A DNA stretch of 64,000 nucleotides, from the NCBI GenBank assembly GCA_964007475.1, contig CAXFZM010000296.1, positions 208,016 to 272,015 on the forward strand. Reading direction: 5' to 3'. The position numbers and the translations under genes were made by a program. Below the pieces are notes generated by a model that saw nothing but the letters and a program-made list of their open reading frames with translations, was not told the origin of the DNA and did no database searches. Source of the stretch: Hybos culiciformis. Taxonomy: Eukaryota > Arthropoda > Insecta > Diptera > Hybotidae. Of the stretch, positions 22,173-33,789 are shown one piece after another (position 1 is the stretch's first letter; each line of letters opens with the position of its first letter).

Positions 22173-24746
22173 TTAATTTATCGTAGAGAAGTTAGCAACT
22201 TCTTGTAAAATAATATCGTAAACAATTACCCAGGAAAAAATAAGTACTTAAATTGTAGTCACAATACGGGAAATATTATTCGGTTACAGGAAATTTTATT
22301 CAAATACTAAATGTCAATTTTATAAATATTTTTTGTTTATTTTCCCCGATTAATAAAGAGACATCTGTTGTAAAATTAAATAATCAATTTGACGGATTAA
22401 ATAAAAATTGTATGGAAAAAAATAAAAAAGTACAGCCAAGCCAAGTGATATTTCGCATAGTTTTAAAAAATTCTAAAACGCTTTTAAATATTTATCTAAT
22501 GTTAATGGTAATTTTGAATTTTAAGCCATTTTGATTTTGAAGCGGTAGGTTAAAATATTTCGTAAATTAAAAAAAAAAATTTAATGGTATGAATTAAAAG
22601 AAAAAAAACACACGAAGCAGTCATAGAACTGCCTACAGAAGTTTATACTTAAGATTTAAACTATGAAATAACAGTGGCTACAAATAATGGACTGTTTTTG
22701 GACTGATGGACTGATTTTTATTTTAATTTACATTTTGTACTGAGCAGCGCATCATTTGTAGCCACTGTTATTCATAGTTTTTAAATCTTTTTTCATAATA
22801 ATTAGTTTTTTTGAGATATTTAAACAAATCAAAATGTTTTTATCAGCCACTAATTTATCATTTTTTATACATATTCTATTTTTGAAGCAAAACACAGAGC
22901 TAAGTAAAATTGTAGCAAATTTGGTTCAAAAAAATTTACAAATTAGGCGCTCTTTGATTTTTTATTTTAATTTATATAAATGGAAAAAACTTTTAATTAA
23001 TAAATAGTGTTTTATAATATTATAAAACATATTATAAAATTAAAATGTAGCTAAAAACTTATTTGAGAACTTAGTTGAAAACTGTATAATTTCATATATG
23101 AATTAATGCAATTGAATATTGCTATAAAATGGATGTAAAAAATATTGGAAACGTTGACAGATGCATAAATTTAAGTATCGAGATGCTATTTCTTTTTAAA
23201 AATTTAATTGTGAAAAAAAAACTATCCTATTCAGAAATCAGTTTTTTAATAGCGAGTTCAATGAACTATTTTTCAATATTGTGGGCAGCGTTCTGCAATA
23301 TTCACAGCTTTTTCGTGCAATCTTATTTTCACAATAGAATTAACATAATCTTGTGATCATTCATAAAAAATTTAGACACCGGATAATAGGTATATCACTA
23401 AAGTCCCAACTAATTTTCAAACATGTTTTACCACTTACGATGACAAGACAGTTATATGTATATATGTATTTAAACAAGCATTTGTTAATCCTGTTGTAGT
23501 TAATAAGATAATAAACGCTAAAAAAAGTACGAATTTCCCGGGAGAAAAATAAGTAAGAAAAGTGATCACATTTCATTTCATGTTTCATGTTTTTGTTTTA
23601 TTTTTTTTACAGAGATCATGTAACCACTAAAGTTAGAAACATTAGAGTAAGTACGGGTAATGTGGACCGGTCGGCTAATGTGGACTAGTGCATTTTCTCA
23701 GCTATTTAAATTCAAGTAACAAATCTGAGCATGTGGAAAAATGCACAATATTAAAAAACTAAGAGAAAAAAATTTGCTCATAAAAAACTCATTCAATAAA
23801 AAAGTTTTAGTTTGATAGTTGAATTTGGCAAAAAAATTGTAAAAAAAAAATTAAAACAATTTTTTGGCTTAAAAGTTCATTTATTATTTAATTTTAAATT
23901 TAATATTTTTTTGAACAGAGTAAAACAAACAGCATTCGAAGAAGTCAAATAAGTATTATTAAGTCTAAGTTTTTCATATTTTTCAAATTTTTTTTTGTGA
24001 CGATAACCAATGCGGGTAATGTGAACCACCCAATTTCGATACTGTGGTACACTGGTCCACATTAACCGCATATTTTGTATTTTGAAAATGACCAGCAAAA
24101 CTCTAATTTAAAGCTAGTCAACTTTACCCGATGCTATGGTCCAAATTAACCGCACGTTATCTAAAACTGTCGTTTTGGACTTTTTCCACATTTTAGGTTA
24201 TAATTATTGAATAACATGAGATATTTGGCTTTTCAACTAATTTTTGTAAAGGAGAAAGACCAAGCTTCAATATGTATCTTGGGTTAAAAAAATTTACAAA
24301 AAACAACTGAGATATATTCGAAAACAGTTGCAGTGGTCCACAATACCCGTACTTCCTCTATATCCTATAAAACAAATTTATAATATTGGACGCACTAAAC
24401 TCGTTACAAATAATTTTATTAAAGCCTTGAGAAACAACATAGGTATATTTTGGCATTGATAGTATAGATATCGATCAAGTAATTTATCATTATAGGTTTT
24501 CCCGGCTCAAAATATGCCAAAAAAAAATTTTTCAAAATAGGTAGCTCTGGTGAAATAAAGATTACCAGACCAAAAATTTTGGGTAGGAATTCATAATTAT
24601 CGTACACTTTTTTAATTTCAAATATATTTATATATAGGGCTCAATATTACAAGCAAAAAAATTACATATTCTACCAATAAAAAATTATGTTCAAAAAAAT
24701 TAAAATTATTATGTTCAAAAAAATTAAAAAAAAATGTATTCATTGG

Positions 24747-24815
24747 GGGGAATCGAACCTGACACCTTCACTCTTATAGTCCGATTTTCTAGCCACCAAG
24801 CCATATAGCCCATAT
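24747..24815 (-). repeat. Second tRNA-like sequence in the duplicated unit
   Basis: Minus strand carries GGGCTATATGGCTTGGTGG, a central CGGACTATAAGAGTG and a B-box GGTTCGATTCC. Stem pairing is poor, so it is a pseudogene or SINE relic. Repeated at 27735-27803 in the second unit. Confidence 0.45.
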
Positions 24816-25090
24816 GATTTTGGATTTCTAAAATATAATAAAAAAATTCTAATAAACCATTCATTTTTTTTTTTTTTTATTTATTTGGAACAAGAAAAAC
24901 TATTAATTTTCTCCATCTGTCAGTTCCAATATTTTTTTGGGACGGGGGGGAGTAAGGGGACCCCCGCTCACCCTCGTCTTTTAGGTCATGCCAGTACCCA
25001 CTAACAAAAAAAACAATTTTTGTCTTATTACTTGTAGAAATCATTTTATTATGTAAAAAAAATTTCAAATATTAAAAAAAAAACAAATCA

Positions 25091-25160
25091 TAATTGGGTT
25101 CGAACCTGGCACCTTCAGACTTATTAGTCTGGTGTTCTATCCACTAAGCCATATGGCTAT
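25091..25160 (-). repeat. tRNA-like sequence (Ile-AAU-like), copy 2
   Basis: Same as 22104-22172 with a few base changes (CTAAGCC instead of CTAATCC in forward orientation). Identical in the third copy. Confidence 0.55.
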
Positions 25161-27734
25161 ATAATTTATCGTAGAGAAGTTAGCAACTTCTTGTAAAATA
25201 ATATCGTAAACAATTACCCAGGAAAAAATAAGTACTTAAATTGTAGTCACAATACGGGAAATTTTATTCGGTTACAGGAAATTTTATTCAAATACTAAAT
25301 GTCAATTTTATAAATATTTTTTGTTTATTTTCCCCGATTAATAAAGAGACATCTGTTGTAAAATTAAATAATCAATTTGACGGATTAAATAAAAATTGTA
25401 TGGAAAAAAATAAAAAAGTACAGCCAAGCCAAGTGATATTTCGCATAGTTCTAAAAAATTCTAAAACGCTTTTAAATATTTATCTAATGTTAATGGTAAT
25501 TTTGAATTTTAAGCCATTTTGATTTTGAAGCGGTAGGTTAAAATATTTCGTAAATTAAAAAAAAAAATTTAATGGTATGAATTAAAAGAAAAAAAACACA
25601 CGAAGCAGTCATAGAACTGCCTACAGAAGTTTATACTTAAGATTTAAACTATGAAATAACAGTGGCTACAAATAATGGACTGTTTTTGGACTGATGGACT
25701 GATTTTTATTTTAATTTACATTTTGTACTGAGCAGCGCATCATTTGTAGCCACTGTTATTCATAGTTTTTAAATCTTTTTTCATAATAATTAGTTTTTTT
25801 GAGATATTTAAACAAATCAAAATGTTTTTATCAGCCACTAATTTATCATTTTTTATACATATTCTATTTTTGAAGCAAAACACAGAGCTAAGTAAAATTG
25901 TAGCAAATTTGGTTCAAAAAAATTTACAAATTAGGCGCTCTTTGATTTTTTATTTTAATTTATATAAATGGAAAAAACTTTTAATTAATAAATAGTGTTT
26001 TATAATATTATAAAACATATTATAAAATTAAAATGTAGCTAAAAACTTATTTGAGAACTTAGTTGAAAACTGTATAATTTCATATATGAATTAATGCAAT
26101 TGAATATTGCTATAAAATGGATGTAAAAAATATTGGAAACGTTGACAGATGCATAAATTTAAGTATCGAGATGCTATTTCTTTTTAAAAATTTAATTGTG
26201 AAAAAAAAACTATCCTATTCAGAAATCAGTTTTTTAATAGCGAGTTCAATGAACTATTTTTCAATATTGTGGGCAGCGTTCTGCAATATTCACAGCTTTT
26301 TCGTGCAATCTTATTTTCACAATAGAATTAACATAATCTTGTGATCATTCATAAAAAATTTAGACACCGGATAATAGGTATATCACTAAAGTCCCAACTA
26401 ATTTTCAAACATGTTTTACCACTTACGATGACAAGACAGTTATATGTATATATGTATTTAAACAAGCATTTGTTAATCCTGTTGTAGTTAATAAGATAAT
26501 AAACGCTAAAAAAAGTACGAATTTCCCGGGAGAAAAATAAGTAAGAAAAGTGATCACATTTCATTTCATGTTTCATGTTTTTGTTTTATTTTTTTTACAG
26601 AGATCATGTAACCACTAAAGTTAGAAACATTAGAGTAAGTACGGGTAATGTGGACCGGTCGGCTAATGTGGACTAGTGCATTTTCTCAGCTATTTAAATT
26701 CAAGTAACAAATCTGAGCATGTGGAAAAATGCACAATATTAAAAAACTAAGAGAAAAAAATTTGCTCATAAAAAACTCATTCAATAAAAAAGTTTTAGTT
26801 TGATAGTTGAATTTGGCAAAAAAATTGTAAAAAAAAAATTAAAACAATTTTTTGGCTTAAAAGTTCATTTATTATTTAATTTTAAATTTAATATTTTTTT
26901 GAACAGAGTAAAACAAACAGCATTCGAAGAAGTCAAATAAGTATTATTAAGTCTAAGTTTTTCATATTTTTCAAATTTTTTTTTGTGACGATAACCAATG
27001 CGGGTAATGTGAACCACCCAATTTCGATACTGTGGTACACTGGTCCACATTAACCGCATATTTTGTATTTTGAAAATGACCAGCAAAACTCTAATTTAAA
27101 GCTAGTCAACTTTACCCGATGCTATGGTCCAAATTAACCGCACGTTATCTAAAACTGTCGTTTTGGACTTTTTCCACATTTTAGGTTATAATTATTGAAT
27201 AACATGAGATATTTGGCTTTTCAACTAATTTTTGTAAAGGAGAAAGACCAAGCTTCAATATGTATCTTGGGTTAAAAAAATTTACAAAAAACAACTGAGA
27301 TATATTCGAAAACAGTTGCAGTGGTCCACAATACCCGTACTTCCTCTATATCCTATAAAACAAATTTATAATATTGGACGCACTAAACTCGTTACAAATA
27401 ATTTTATTAAAGCCTTGAGAAACAACATAGGTATATTTTGGCATTGATAGTATAGATATCGATCAAGTAATTTATCATTATAGGTTTTCCCGGCTCAAAA
27501 TATGCCAAAAAAAAATTTTTCAAAATAGGTAGCTCTGGTGAAATAAAGATTACCAGACCAAAAATTTTGGGTAGGAATTCATAATTATCGTACACTTTTT
27601 TAATTTCAAATATATTTATATATAGGGCTCAATATTACAAGCAAAAAAATTACATATTCTACCAATAAAAAATTATGTTCAAAAAAATTAAAATTATTAT
27701 GTTCAAAAAAATTAAAAAAAAATGTATTCATTGG

Positions 27735-27803
27735 GGGGAATCGAACCTGACACCTTCACTCTTATAGTCCGATTTTCTAGCCACCAAGCCATATAGCCCA
27801 TAT
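27735..27803 (-). repeat. Second tRNA-like sequence, copy in unit 2
   Basis: Duplicate of 24747-24815 at the 2988 bp period. Confidence 0.45.
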
Positions 27804-28078
27804 GATTTTGGATTTCTAAAATATAATAAAAAAATTCTAATAAACCATTCATTTTTTTTTTTTTTTATTTATTTGGAACAAGAAAAACTATTAATTTTCT
27901 CCATCTGTCAGTTCCAATATTTTTTTGGGACGGGGGGGAGTAAGGGGACCCCCGCTCACCCTCGTCTTTTAGGTCATGCCAGTACCCACTAACAAAAAAA
28001 ACAATTTTTGTCTTATTACTTGTAGAAATCATTTTATTATGTAAAAAAAATTTCAAATATTAAAAAAAAAACAAATCA

Positions 28079-28148
28079 TAATTGGGTTCGAACCTGGCAC
28101 CTTCAGACTTATTAGTCTGGTGTTCTATCCACTAAGCCATATGGCTAT
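28079..28148 (-). repeat. tRNA-like sequence (Ile-AAU-like), copy 3
   Basis: Lies in the partial third unit; matches copy 2 rather than copy 1. Confidence 0.55.
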
Positions 28149-28540
28149 ATAATTTATCGTAGAGAAGTTAGCAACTTCTTGTAAAATAATATCGTAAACA
28201 ATTACCCAGGAAAAAATAAGTACTTAAATTGTAGTCACAATACGGGAAATTTTATTCGGTTACAGGAAATTTTATTCAAATACTAAATGTCAATTTTATA
28301 AATATTTTTTGTTTATTTTCCCCGATTAATAAAGAGACATCTGTTGTAAAATTAAATAATCAATTTGACGGATTAAATAAAAATTGTATGGAAAAAAATA
28401 AAAAAGTACAGCCAAGCCAAGTGATATTTCGCATAGTTCTAAAAAATTCTAAAACGCTTTTAAATATTTATCTAATGTTAATGGTAATTTTGAATTTTAA
28501 GCCATTTTGATTTTGAAGCGGTAGATTAATATATTTCGTA

Positions 28541-28786
28541 AATTAAAAAAAAAAAACACACGAAGCAGTCATAGAACTGCCGACAGAAGTTTATACTTAA
28601 AGATTTAAAAACTATGAATAACAGTGGCTACAAATGATGGGCTGCTCAGTACAAAATGTAAATTAAAATAAAAATCAGTCCATCAGTCCAAAAGCAGTCC
28701 ATTATTTGTAGCCACTGTTATTTCATAGTTTAAATCTTAAGTATAAACTTCTGTAGGCAGTTCTATGACTGCTTCGTGTTTTTTTT
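28541..28786. mobile_element. Intact MITE with long inverted repeats
   Basis: Outer arms read AACACACGAAGCAGTCATAG and, on the other side, its reverse complement. The inverted repeat runs through GAACTGCC, AGAAGTTTATACTTAA and on to AACAGTGGCTACAAAT. The centre contains CAGTCCATCAGTCCAAAAGC. The same sequence occurs in the opposite orientation, with one end missing, at 22608-22790 and 25596-25780, and as a single arm at 2380-2450. It marks the right end of the insertion in errantivirus gag. Confidence 0.8.
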
Positions 28787-28790
28787 GCAC

Positions 28791-29558
28791 CTAGGAGTTT
28801 GACTGAAGTTGATTAAACTTCGATTTTTGCAGATAATTGATATTTTCTTCCCTTCTTATAAAATTAATTGCCTCTAACATATTTTTTGGCTCTCTTGAGC
28901 GAACCATCATTCCATAAGGATTTTTGAGACCGGCTAAAAAGACTTCGAGAGCTTGATTATTATACATCTCCTGTTTAATTCTCTTTGAATTTTCGTCTTC
29001 CTCATGCAATGCGAGATAATTAGAAATAGTGTTTAAGTGTTTCCTCAGGCGATCATAAAAATTTAAAGGGGTTTCATTATAAAATTGCTTCAAATGATTT
29101 AAATCTAAAGATAAGCAACTTTCGTTTCTTGGATCGCTAAAATGCGCAATTAATTCTTTTTTTATATCATCAATAGTGCTTGCACCGCTTATATTTACAA
29201 CTTCCCGTGCCGGACCTTTTAACTTACTTATAACAGTGCGAAAAATAACAGTATTTTGATAGTTTTCTTCTTCATCGTCGTCATAAAAGTTTGTTACGAC
29301 GCTATTTACACCTTCAATAAAAAATTGAAGTTCGTTGGTATCACCATCAAAATCTGGTATGGTTTCTGCGTGAACTTTTAAAAATTGTGGCTTAGCCATT
29401 TTTAGAATATTATTCTCTTGATACAAAACTTCGTTAGAATTTTCCGTTGAATCCTCAAGATTTATATTGTCGTTAACAGATATTGTTTCAAAATTTGATA
29501 TTAAGTTCTCAATATCGTATTCAAAGTTGAGAGGACGGGAAGAAGAGGAGTTTGACAT
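28791..29558 (-). pseudogene. gag: Errantivirus gag, N-terminal part
   Basis: A 255-residue frame. After an acidic N-terminus it shows the Ty3/Gypsy Gag core: FDGDTNELQFFIEGVNS, FRTVISKLKGPAREVV, ELIAHFSDPRNESC and FYDRLRKHLNTI, then FLAGLKNPYGMMVRSREP. This is the capsid-like region, recognisable as errantivirus type from the FDGD..L..FI motif. The frame ends where the MITE and tandem block begin; the tail of the gene is at 21465-22075. The ATG at 29556-29558 is preceded by an A-rich leader as usual. Confidence 0.88.
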
Positions 29559-30235
29559 AAAAAAATGAAAAAAAATTATTTACTTACAATGATAACAGTA
29601 TAATTATTCATCTTATTCATTGATTTAACTTTGTCACTTTTATGTACTGATGTTCTTTTATTTCGTTTTTAAAGTAATATTCTTGTTTTGAAAATTTTTT
29701 AGAAATTTCAGAATTTATTTTCTATTAATATTTTCAAAAAATGTTCAAAAAAAAATTTTTTTTTCTTCTATTTTTTTCTAAGAATTTTCTTTTGTTTAAA
29801 AATTTTTATTTTTTTTTTTGTTCAAAAATATTAAAATATATAATTTTTTCAAAATTTTAACTATATTGTATTTATTGTATTTATTTTCTATTTTTTTTTT
29901 TTAATTATTAATATTTAAATTTAATATAAAATTTGTTCAAAATTTTCTTCCTTTTTCTTAAAAATTTTTTGTTTTTTATATATTTAGATACATAATTTTT
30001 CAAAATTTCAACTATATTTTCTTTTTCTTTCTTTGTAAATATTCTTAAATTTTTTTTTCTAAATTTTACTTAATTTTTTTTTTTTTAAATCGTTATAACA
30101 TTTTTTTTTTTATTTTTGTCGATAAATTTTTCCTCGATGGAAAATTTATTAATTAATTTTTTTTTTGCTACTAAACATTTAAGGTTCTGCCAACTTTGGT
30201 TTTCCTCGATAGATTACTTGTTCGGACTTGCGCCA
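29559..30235 (-). other. Errantivirus 5' leader, extreme A/T tract, primer-binding site
   Basis: No coding sequence. On the minus strand it is a long A-rich leader made of AAAAATTTT-type blocks. The primer-binding site TGGCGCAAGTCCGAACA begins at 30235, directly adjoining the LTR. Confidence 0.75.
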
Positions 30236-30411
30236 GTTATAATTAGTTTAGAAATAAAAATGCGATCTTTTTATAAACGTAAACTTTATTATTTGAATTC
30301 CAAAATAGAACTGATTTTTACATTTTAATAGAGCTTTTATTTTAAACTTAATAACATAATAAGCAAATAAAGATCTGATAGAATTAAAGGATCATATTAC
30401 AATTAAATTAT
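30236..30411 (-). repeat. Errantivirus 5' LTR
   Basis: 176 bp, three mismatches to 7081-7256. It abuts a partial copy of the Helitron-array spacer (30413-30520), showing what the element landed in. Confidence 0.85.
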
Positions 30412-30412
30412 T

Positions 30413-30600
30413 AATATTATGATTGCTCTGTGAGAAATATTTGGCGATGAATCTACGATTCTTATTTGATTTATTTTTGATCGTAATTTGTTGGATATTA
30501 ATAATATTAACTAGTCGAAACCCGTGAGATATTCACGGAAGTTAAATAAATTTAAATTTTTGAAATAAATTTTTTAATTTTATTTTCCAACAAATTTATA
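30413..30600 (-). mobile_element. Array spacer and Helitron 3' end
   Basis: 30413-30520 is a reverse-complement copy of the ~110-130 bp spacer found at 32069-32133 plus 34052-34105. From 30521 upward the minus strand ends with the hairpin CCGTGAATATCTCACGG, then GTTTCGACTAG and host T, the same Helitron 3' end as at 32068 and 36298. The 5' end of this copy could not be placed. Confidence 0.65.
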
Positions 30601-30698
30601 TATATTGCACTTTTTGGCAAAGATGCAACTAATAAAAAACGTCAAACACTGTTTGAGAGTATCTGGATTGGTACCTTACTATTTTAAAATTATTTTCC

Positions 30699-30880
30699 TA
30701 TTTGAAAATGATTATTTCCATTTTGAAAATGATTATTTCCATTTTGAAAATGATTATTTCTATTTTGAAAATGATTTATTCCATTTTGAAAATGATTAAT
30801 TCCATTTTGAAAATGATTATTTCCATTTTGAAAATGATTATTTCCAATTTGAAAATGATTATTTCCAATTTGAAGTTGAA
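30699..30880 (+). repeat. 21 bp minisatellite
   Basis: About eight or nine units of ATTTTGAAAATGATTATTTCC with single-base variants. Because 21 is a multiple of 3, two + frames stay open (repeats FHFENDY and ISILKMI). I regard these frames as incidental. Confidence 0.8.
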
Positions 30881-31081
30881 AAGGTATAGAAATCTTTGAA
30901 ATAGCAATTCATATTTTTCGAAAAGTTTTAAAAAAGAGGTGATAAAAATTTAAATAAAAAACAAAAGTGAATACAATAATTTTAATTTAAACATATTCAA
31001 ATAATTTAAATGGAGAGTTTATTAAAATTTTCAATTGTTCCTAGATTAAGACGAACGAGCAAGTTAATGTTGTTATAAAGC

Positions 31082-31690
31082 AGGGATTCCCAAACTAAGA
31101 CCTGCAAGCCGCATCCAACACGCGCAATAGTTTTTTATGACTCACTAAAATACACATAACTAAAATTAAAAACGTTAAAAAAATTTTAGACTAACAAATT
31201 TTTTGTTTACATTTTTTGGAAAATATTACATTAAAAATATTAAAATTGTTTTTATTTATTTTAAACTTGTAAATTTGTATTATTGGCGAGAATTTCGGAA
31301 AATATTCGCAATTCTTGAGAATTAAAATACTTTGAGAAATGATAAACCCTACTTTAAACTATTGTTGCCGTTAAATTTGCGAAATGACCATTGTCAGACA
31401 TTTTATGCCCGTTTTGCAAGACTATTGTTAAAAATTCTGAATTGATTTACAACTAACTTTTAACTAATATCTAAACAATTAAATTTGAAAAAAATTATTT
31501 CTTTTGTGTATGTTGTTGGTTTTTGACTCAAAAATTTTATCGCTAGGAAAAACAAAAGATTTTAAACAAAATAACGAGGAAAAAGTGTATTGGAAAGAAG
31601 TTCTTGAACGAGCTTTCAAGGTTATAAAAGCCGCTTTCCGCATGAGGATTACCGATTATCGACGAGGAAATGTTTGGTTCATTTAATCAT
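31082..31690 (+). pseudogene. Decayed hAT-like fragment
   Basis: Begins with CAGGGATTCCCAAACT, a sequence like many hAT termini. Near 31510-31690 there is a + strand stretch with FDSKIL and YWKEVLERAFKVIKAAF, resembling the DUF4371 region of ZMYM/hAT-type transposases. No matching right terminus or duplication was found, so this is a tentative call on a truncated copy. Confidence 0.35.
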
Positions 31691-31799
31691 TTAAAAATGG
31701 CACTCATGAGTCGACGCGGCAATCGTTGTCAAGGATAAACGTCATACTTGTTATCGAAAATATTTGATGAATCATAATATTAATAGGCATTCGACCGTA

Positions 31800-32068
31800 T
31801 CTATCTATCTATATATCAATCAGTAAGTAAAGACATCTATTGGAGTTAAAATAAAATATAAAGTATAGAGACATCTATTGGAATTTACATATACATATAA
31901 TTTACATATATTACATATTTGCCGGCATAAAAAAAATCAATGAAAAAAACATTGTAAAATTCGAAAAAAGCATTGCAAACTACGGTAAATTTGTTGGAAA
32001 ATAAAATTAAAAATTTCAAAAATTTAAATTTATTTAACTTCCGTGAATATCTCAAGGGTTTCGACTAA
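31800..32068 (+). mobile_element. Short non-autonomous Helitron
   Basis: Starts TCTATCTATCTATATATC after a host A and ends with hairpin CCGTGAATATCTCAAGG, GTTTCGACTAA, then T. CTAA still fits the CTRR rule. It is an undisturbed relative of the copy at 34113-36298 and supplies the empty site (31981-31982) for the TA element nested there. The exact 5' boundary is less certain than the 3' end, because the flank GGCATTCGACC is also shared between copies. Confidence 0.65.
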
Positions 32069-32302
32069 TTAATATTATTAATAGCCAACAAATTACGATC
32101 AAAAATAATTCAAATAAAAATCGTAGATTCATCCAGGCCCGGTTCAAGCTGATTCGGCGCCCTGTGCTGATTTTGAACATTGCGCCCATAAGCATAGTAT
32201 AAGTCATTTTCACGTCGCCATTGAGGTAGAATATACTAACGCGCTTTTTCTAACGAGGTATCCCCAGTAGGTCTAGTGCTAGTCCTCAAATAAATATACA
32301 TA

Positions 32303-32550
32303 CACTAGGTAGAAAAAGTCTGCGTACAGGATCGCTTTCTTATTTTTTGTTCGACATGTTCCCAGTTTTTGATGTCATTTAAAAGGATTCTATAAAAAAA
32401 AATTTTTTTATCAAAATTTAAATTTTGAGAAATATCAATTTTTAGAAATGTCTGCTGTACGCGGTTTTAATGCCGCGTCTCAGAAATTAACAAGCGGTTC
32501 TAACCTAATTTCCAGCGGTTCTAAGGGTATTTATGACTTTCAAAGACAAT

Positions 32551-32581
<31 letters not shown>

Positions 32582-33789
32582 TTTCAAATGCTTAATACAA
32601 GCGAATAAAAAATATAATGATATTAAAATTAAATATATATACAATTAATTTAATAAGGGATGTAAAAATATATACAATTCAGTAACATTTACTATTAAAT
32701 AATGTATCCCTTAGTTTGAATTATTCAAAATAGTATAATAAAATTTACTTTTAAAAGAAGGACTTTCGAAAACGTATAACTGAAGCAGGAATTGGTATCG
32801 GTTATAAATCTTGAATAGGGAGTTAAGTGGGCTATATTGACCATAATTGGTTCTGGAAAATTGAATACAAATGACATCAAAACTTCTAAGACTTCTTGAG
32901 GGCACATTGAAAAATAAGTTAGACATTAAACAGCTACTTGTCGTTTTTCCTTCGATGACTTTATGGATAAAGCTGAACGACAAATAAGCTCTTCTATTCT
33001 CCAGACTTGGGAAATTTAGAAGTTGAAGTCTGTGAGTGTATGGAGGTAGATTCAAATTATCCTGCCAATTGAGGCGCCTTAAAGCGAAACGAAGGAAATT
33101 TTTTTGAACCGATTCCAATCTAGAGATATGAGTAGCGTAGAATGGATTCCAGACCTGGCAAGAATATTCCAATATGGGACGAACAAAAGAAGAATATAGA
33201 AGCTTCATAACATATGGATCATTGAATTGTTTAGATTGCCTCTTGATAAAACCAAGAACACGCAGTGCCTTACTTGTAACAAAATCGATATGTTTAATAA
33301 AATTCAACTTTTCATCCAACAAAACTCCAAGATCAGTGGTCTCTACTTCCCTTGTTAAAGTAGAGGATCCAACACTGTATTGAAAATCAAAAATGTTCTT
33401 CTTTCTACAGAATGACATTGAGTGACACTTATTAACGTTTAATTGAAGATTATTTGAGGTACACCAATTACAAAATGATTCGATATCATTTTGCAAGTCA
33501 ATGCAGTCGGAATAACTAGTTATGGACTTTCGTTATCGTAGGGATAAAATTATATGGCGCAAAATTGTCTAAATTCAATTGCCTTCCAAATGACATTACT
33601 AGTTAATTTCTGAGACGCGGAATTAAACCCGGCTGTACGCAAACTTTTCCAAAAATTGATATTTCCCAAAATTAAAATTTTCACAAAAAAACTTTTTTCA
33701 TAGAGTGCTTTTAAATGACATCAAAAACTGGGAACATGTTGAACAAAAAATAAGAAACGAGCCCGTACGTAGACTTTTTCTACCTAGTG
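32303..33789. mobile_element. Tc1/mariner-type non-autonomous element with ~180 bp inverted repeats
   Basis: Both ends read CACTAGGTAGAAAAAGTCT and are flanked by TA (32301-32302, 33790-33791). The inverted repeats run about 180 bp, through ATGTTCCCAGTTTTTGATGT and GTACGCGG to CTCAGAAATTAA. It lies within the hAT copy and is itself split by a Jockey fragment. Confidence 0.85.
32545..33520 (-). pseudogene. 5'-truncated Jockey-type non-LTR retrotransposon
   Basis: The 261-residue frame at 32711-33496 is the C-terminal part of a Jockey-clade RT (LQLNVNKCHSMSF, TDLGVLLDEKLNF, FVRPILEYSCQVWNPF), downstream of the catalytic palm, which is lost. On the minus strand the 3' end is followed by an untranslated tail and an (AAAT)n run at 32547-32583, the usual Jockey tail. 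The coding frame is open up to the truncation point near 33515. It sits between the arms of the TA element. Confidence 0.85.

Larger units (their letters stand above)
22076..28540. repeat. 2988 bp tandem duplication plus a 490 bp third partial copy
   Basis: 22076-25062 and 25063-28050 are almost identical; the period is 2987 at the left end and 2988 after a 1-base difference. 28051-28540 repeats the first ~490 bp again before the sequence changes. Copies 2 and 3 share bases that differ in copy 1 (for example CTAAGCC against CTAATCC), so they are the closest pair. Each unit holds two tRNA-like sequences, a truncated inverted copy of the 28541-28786 MITE, a single copy of the 105 bp repeat seen near 2000, and otherwise AT-rich non-coding DNA. 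No credible gene lies inside; short frames recur only because the DNA is duplicated. The block interrupts errantivirus gag. Confidence 0.92.
7081..30411 (-). mobile_element. Errantivirus (env-bearing Ty3/Gypsy), full length but multiply interrupted
   Basis: Two 176 bp LTRs (7081-7256 and 30236-30411) differ at only three positions and bracket gag, pol and env in the right order on the minus strand. Directly inside the right LTR the minus strand reads TGGCGCAAGTCCGAACA, fitting the TGGCGC-type primer-binding site of errantiviruses. Three foreign insertions lie inside: a Helitron (8642-9551) in env, a BEL/Pao element (13652-21448) between gag and pol, and a tandem block plus MITE (about 22076-28786) in gag. 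Subtracting them leaves about 7.9 kb, a normal errantivirus size. No matching target duplication is visible at the two outer ends. Confidence 0.9.

Noticed and set aside
22076..28540. A new LTR retrotransposon with 490 bp LTRs and 2.5 kb interior
   Set aside because: No TG/CA ends, primer site or coding domain; tandem duplication explains the pattern more simply.
30699..30880. Regular short repeats resembling a CRISPR array
   Set aside because: The units are contiguous with no spacers, AT-rich and in a eukaryotic context. It is a minisatellite.
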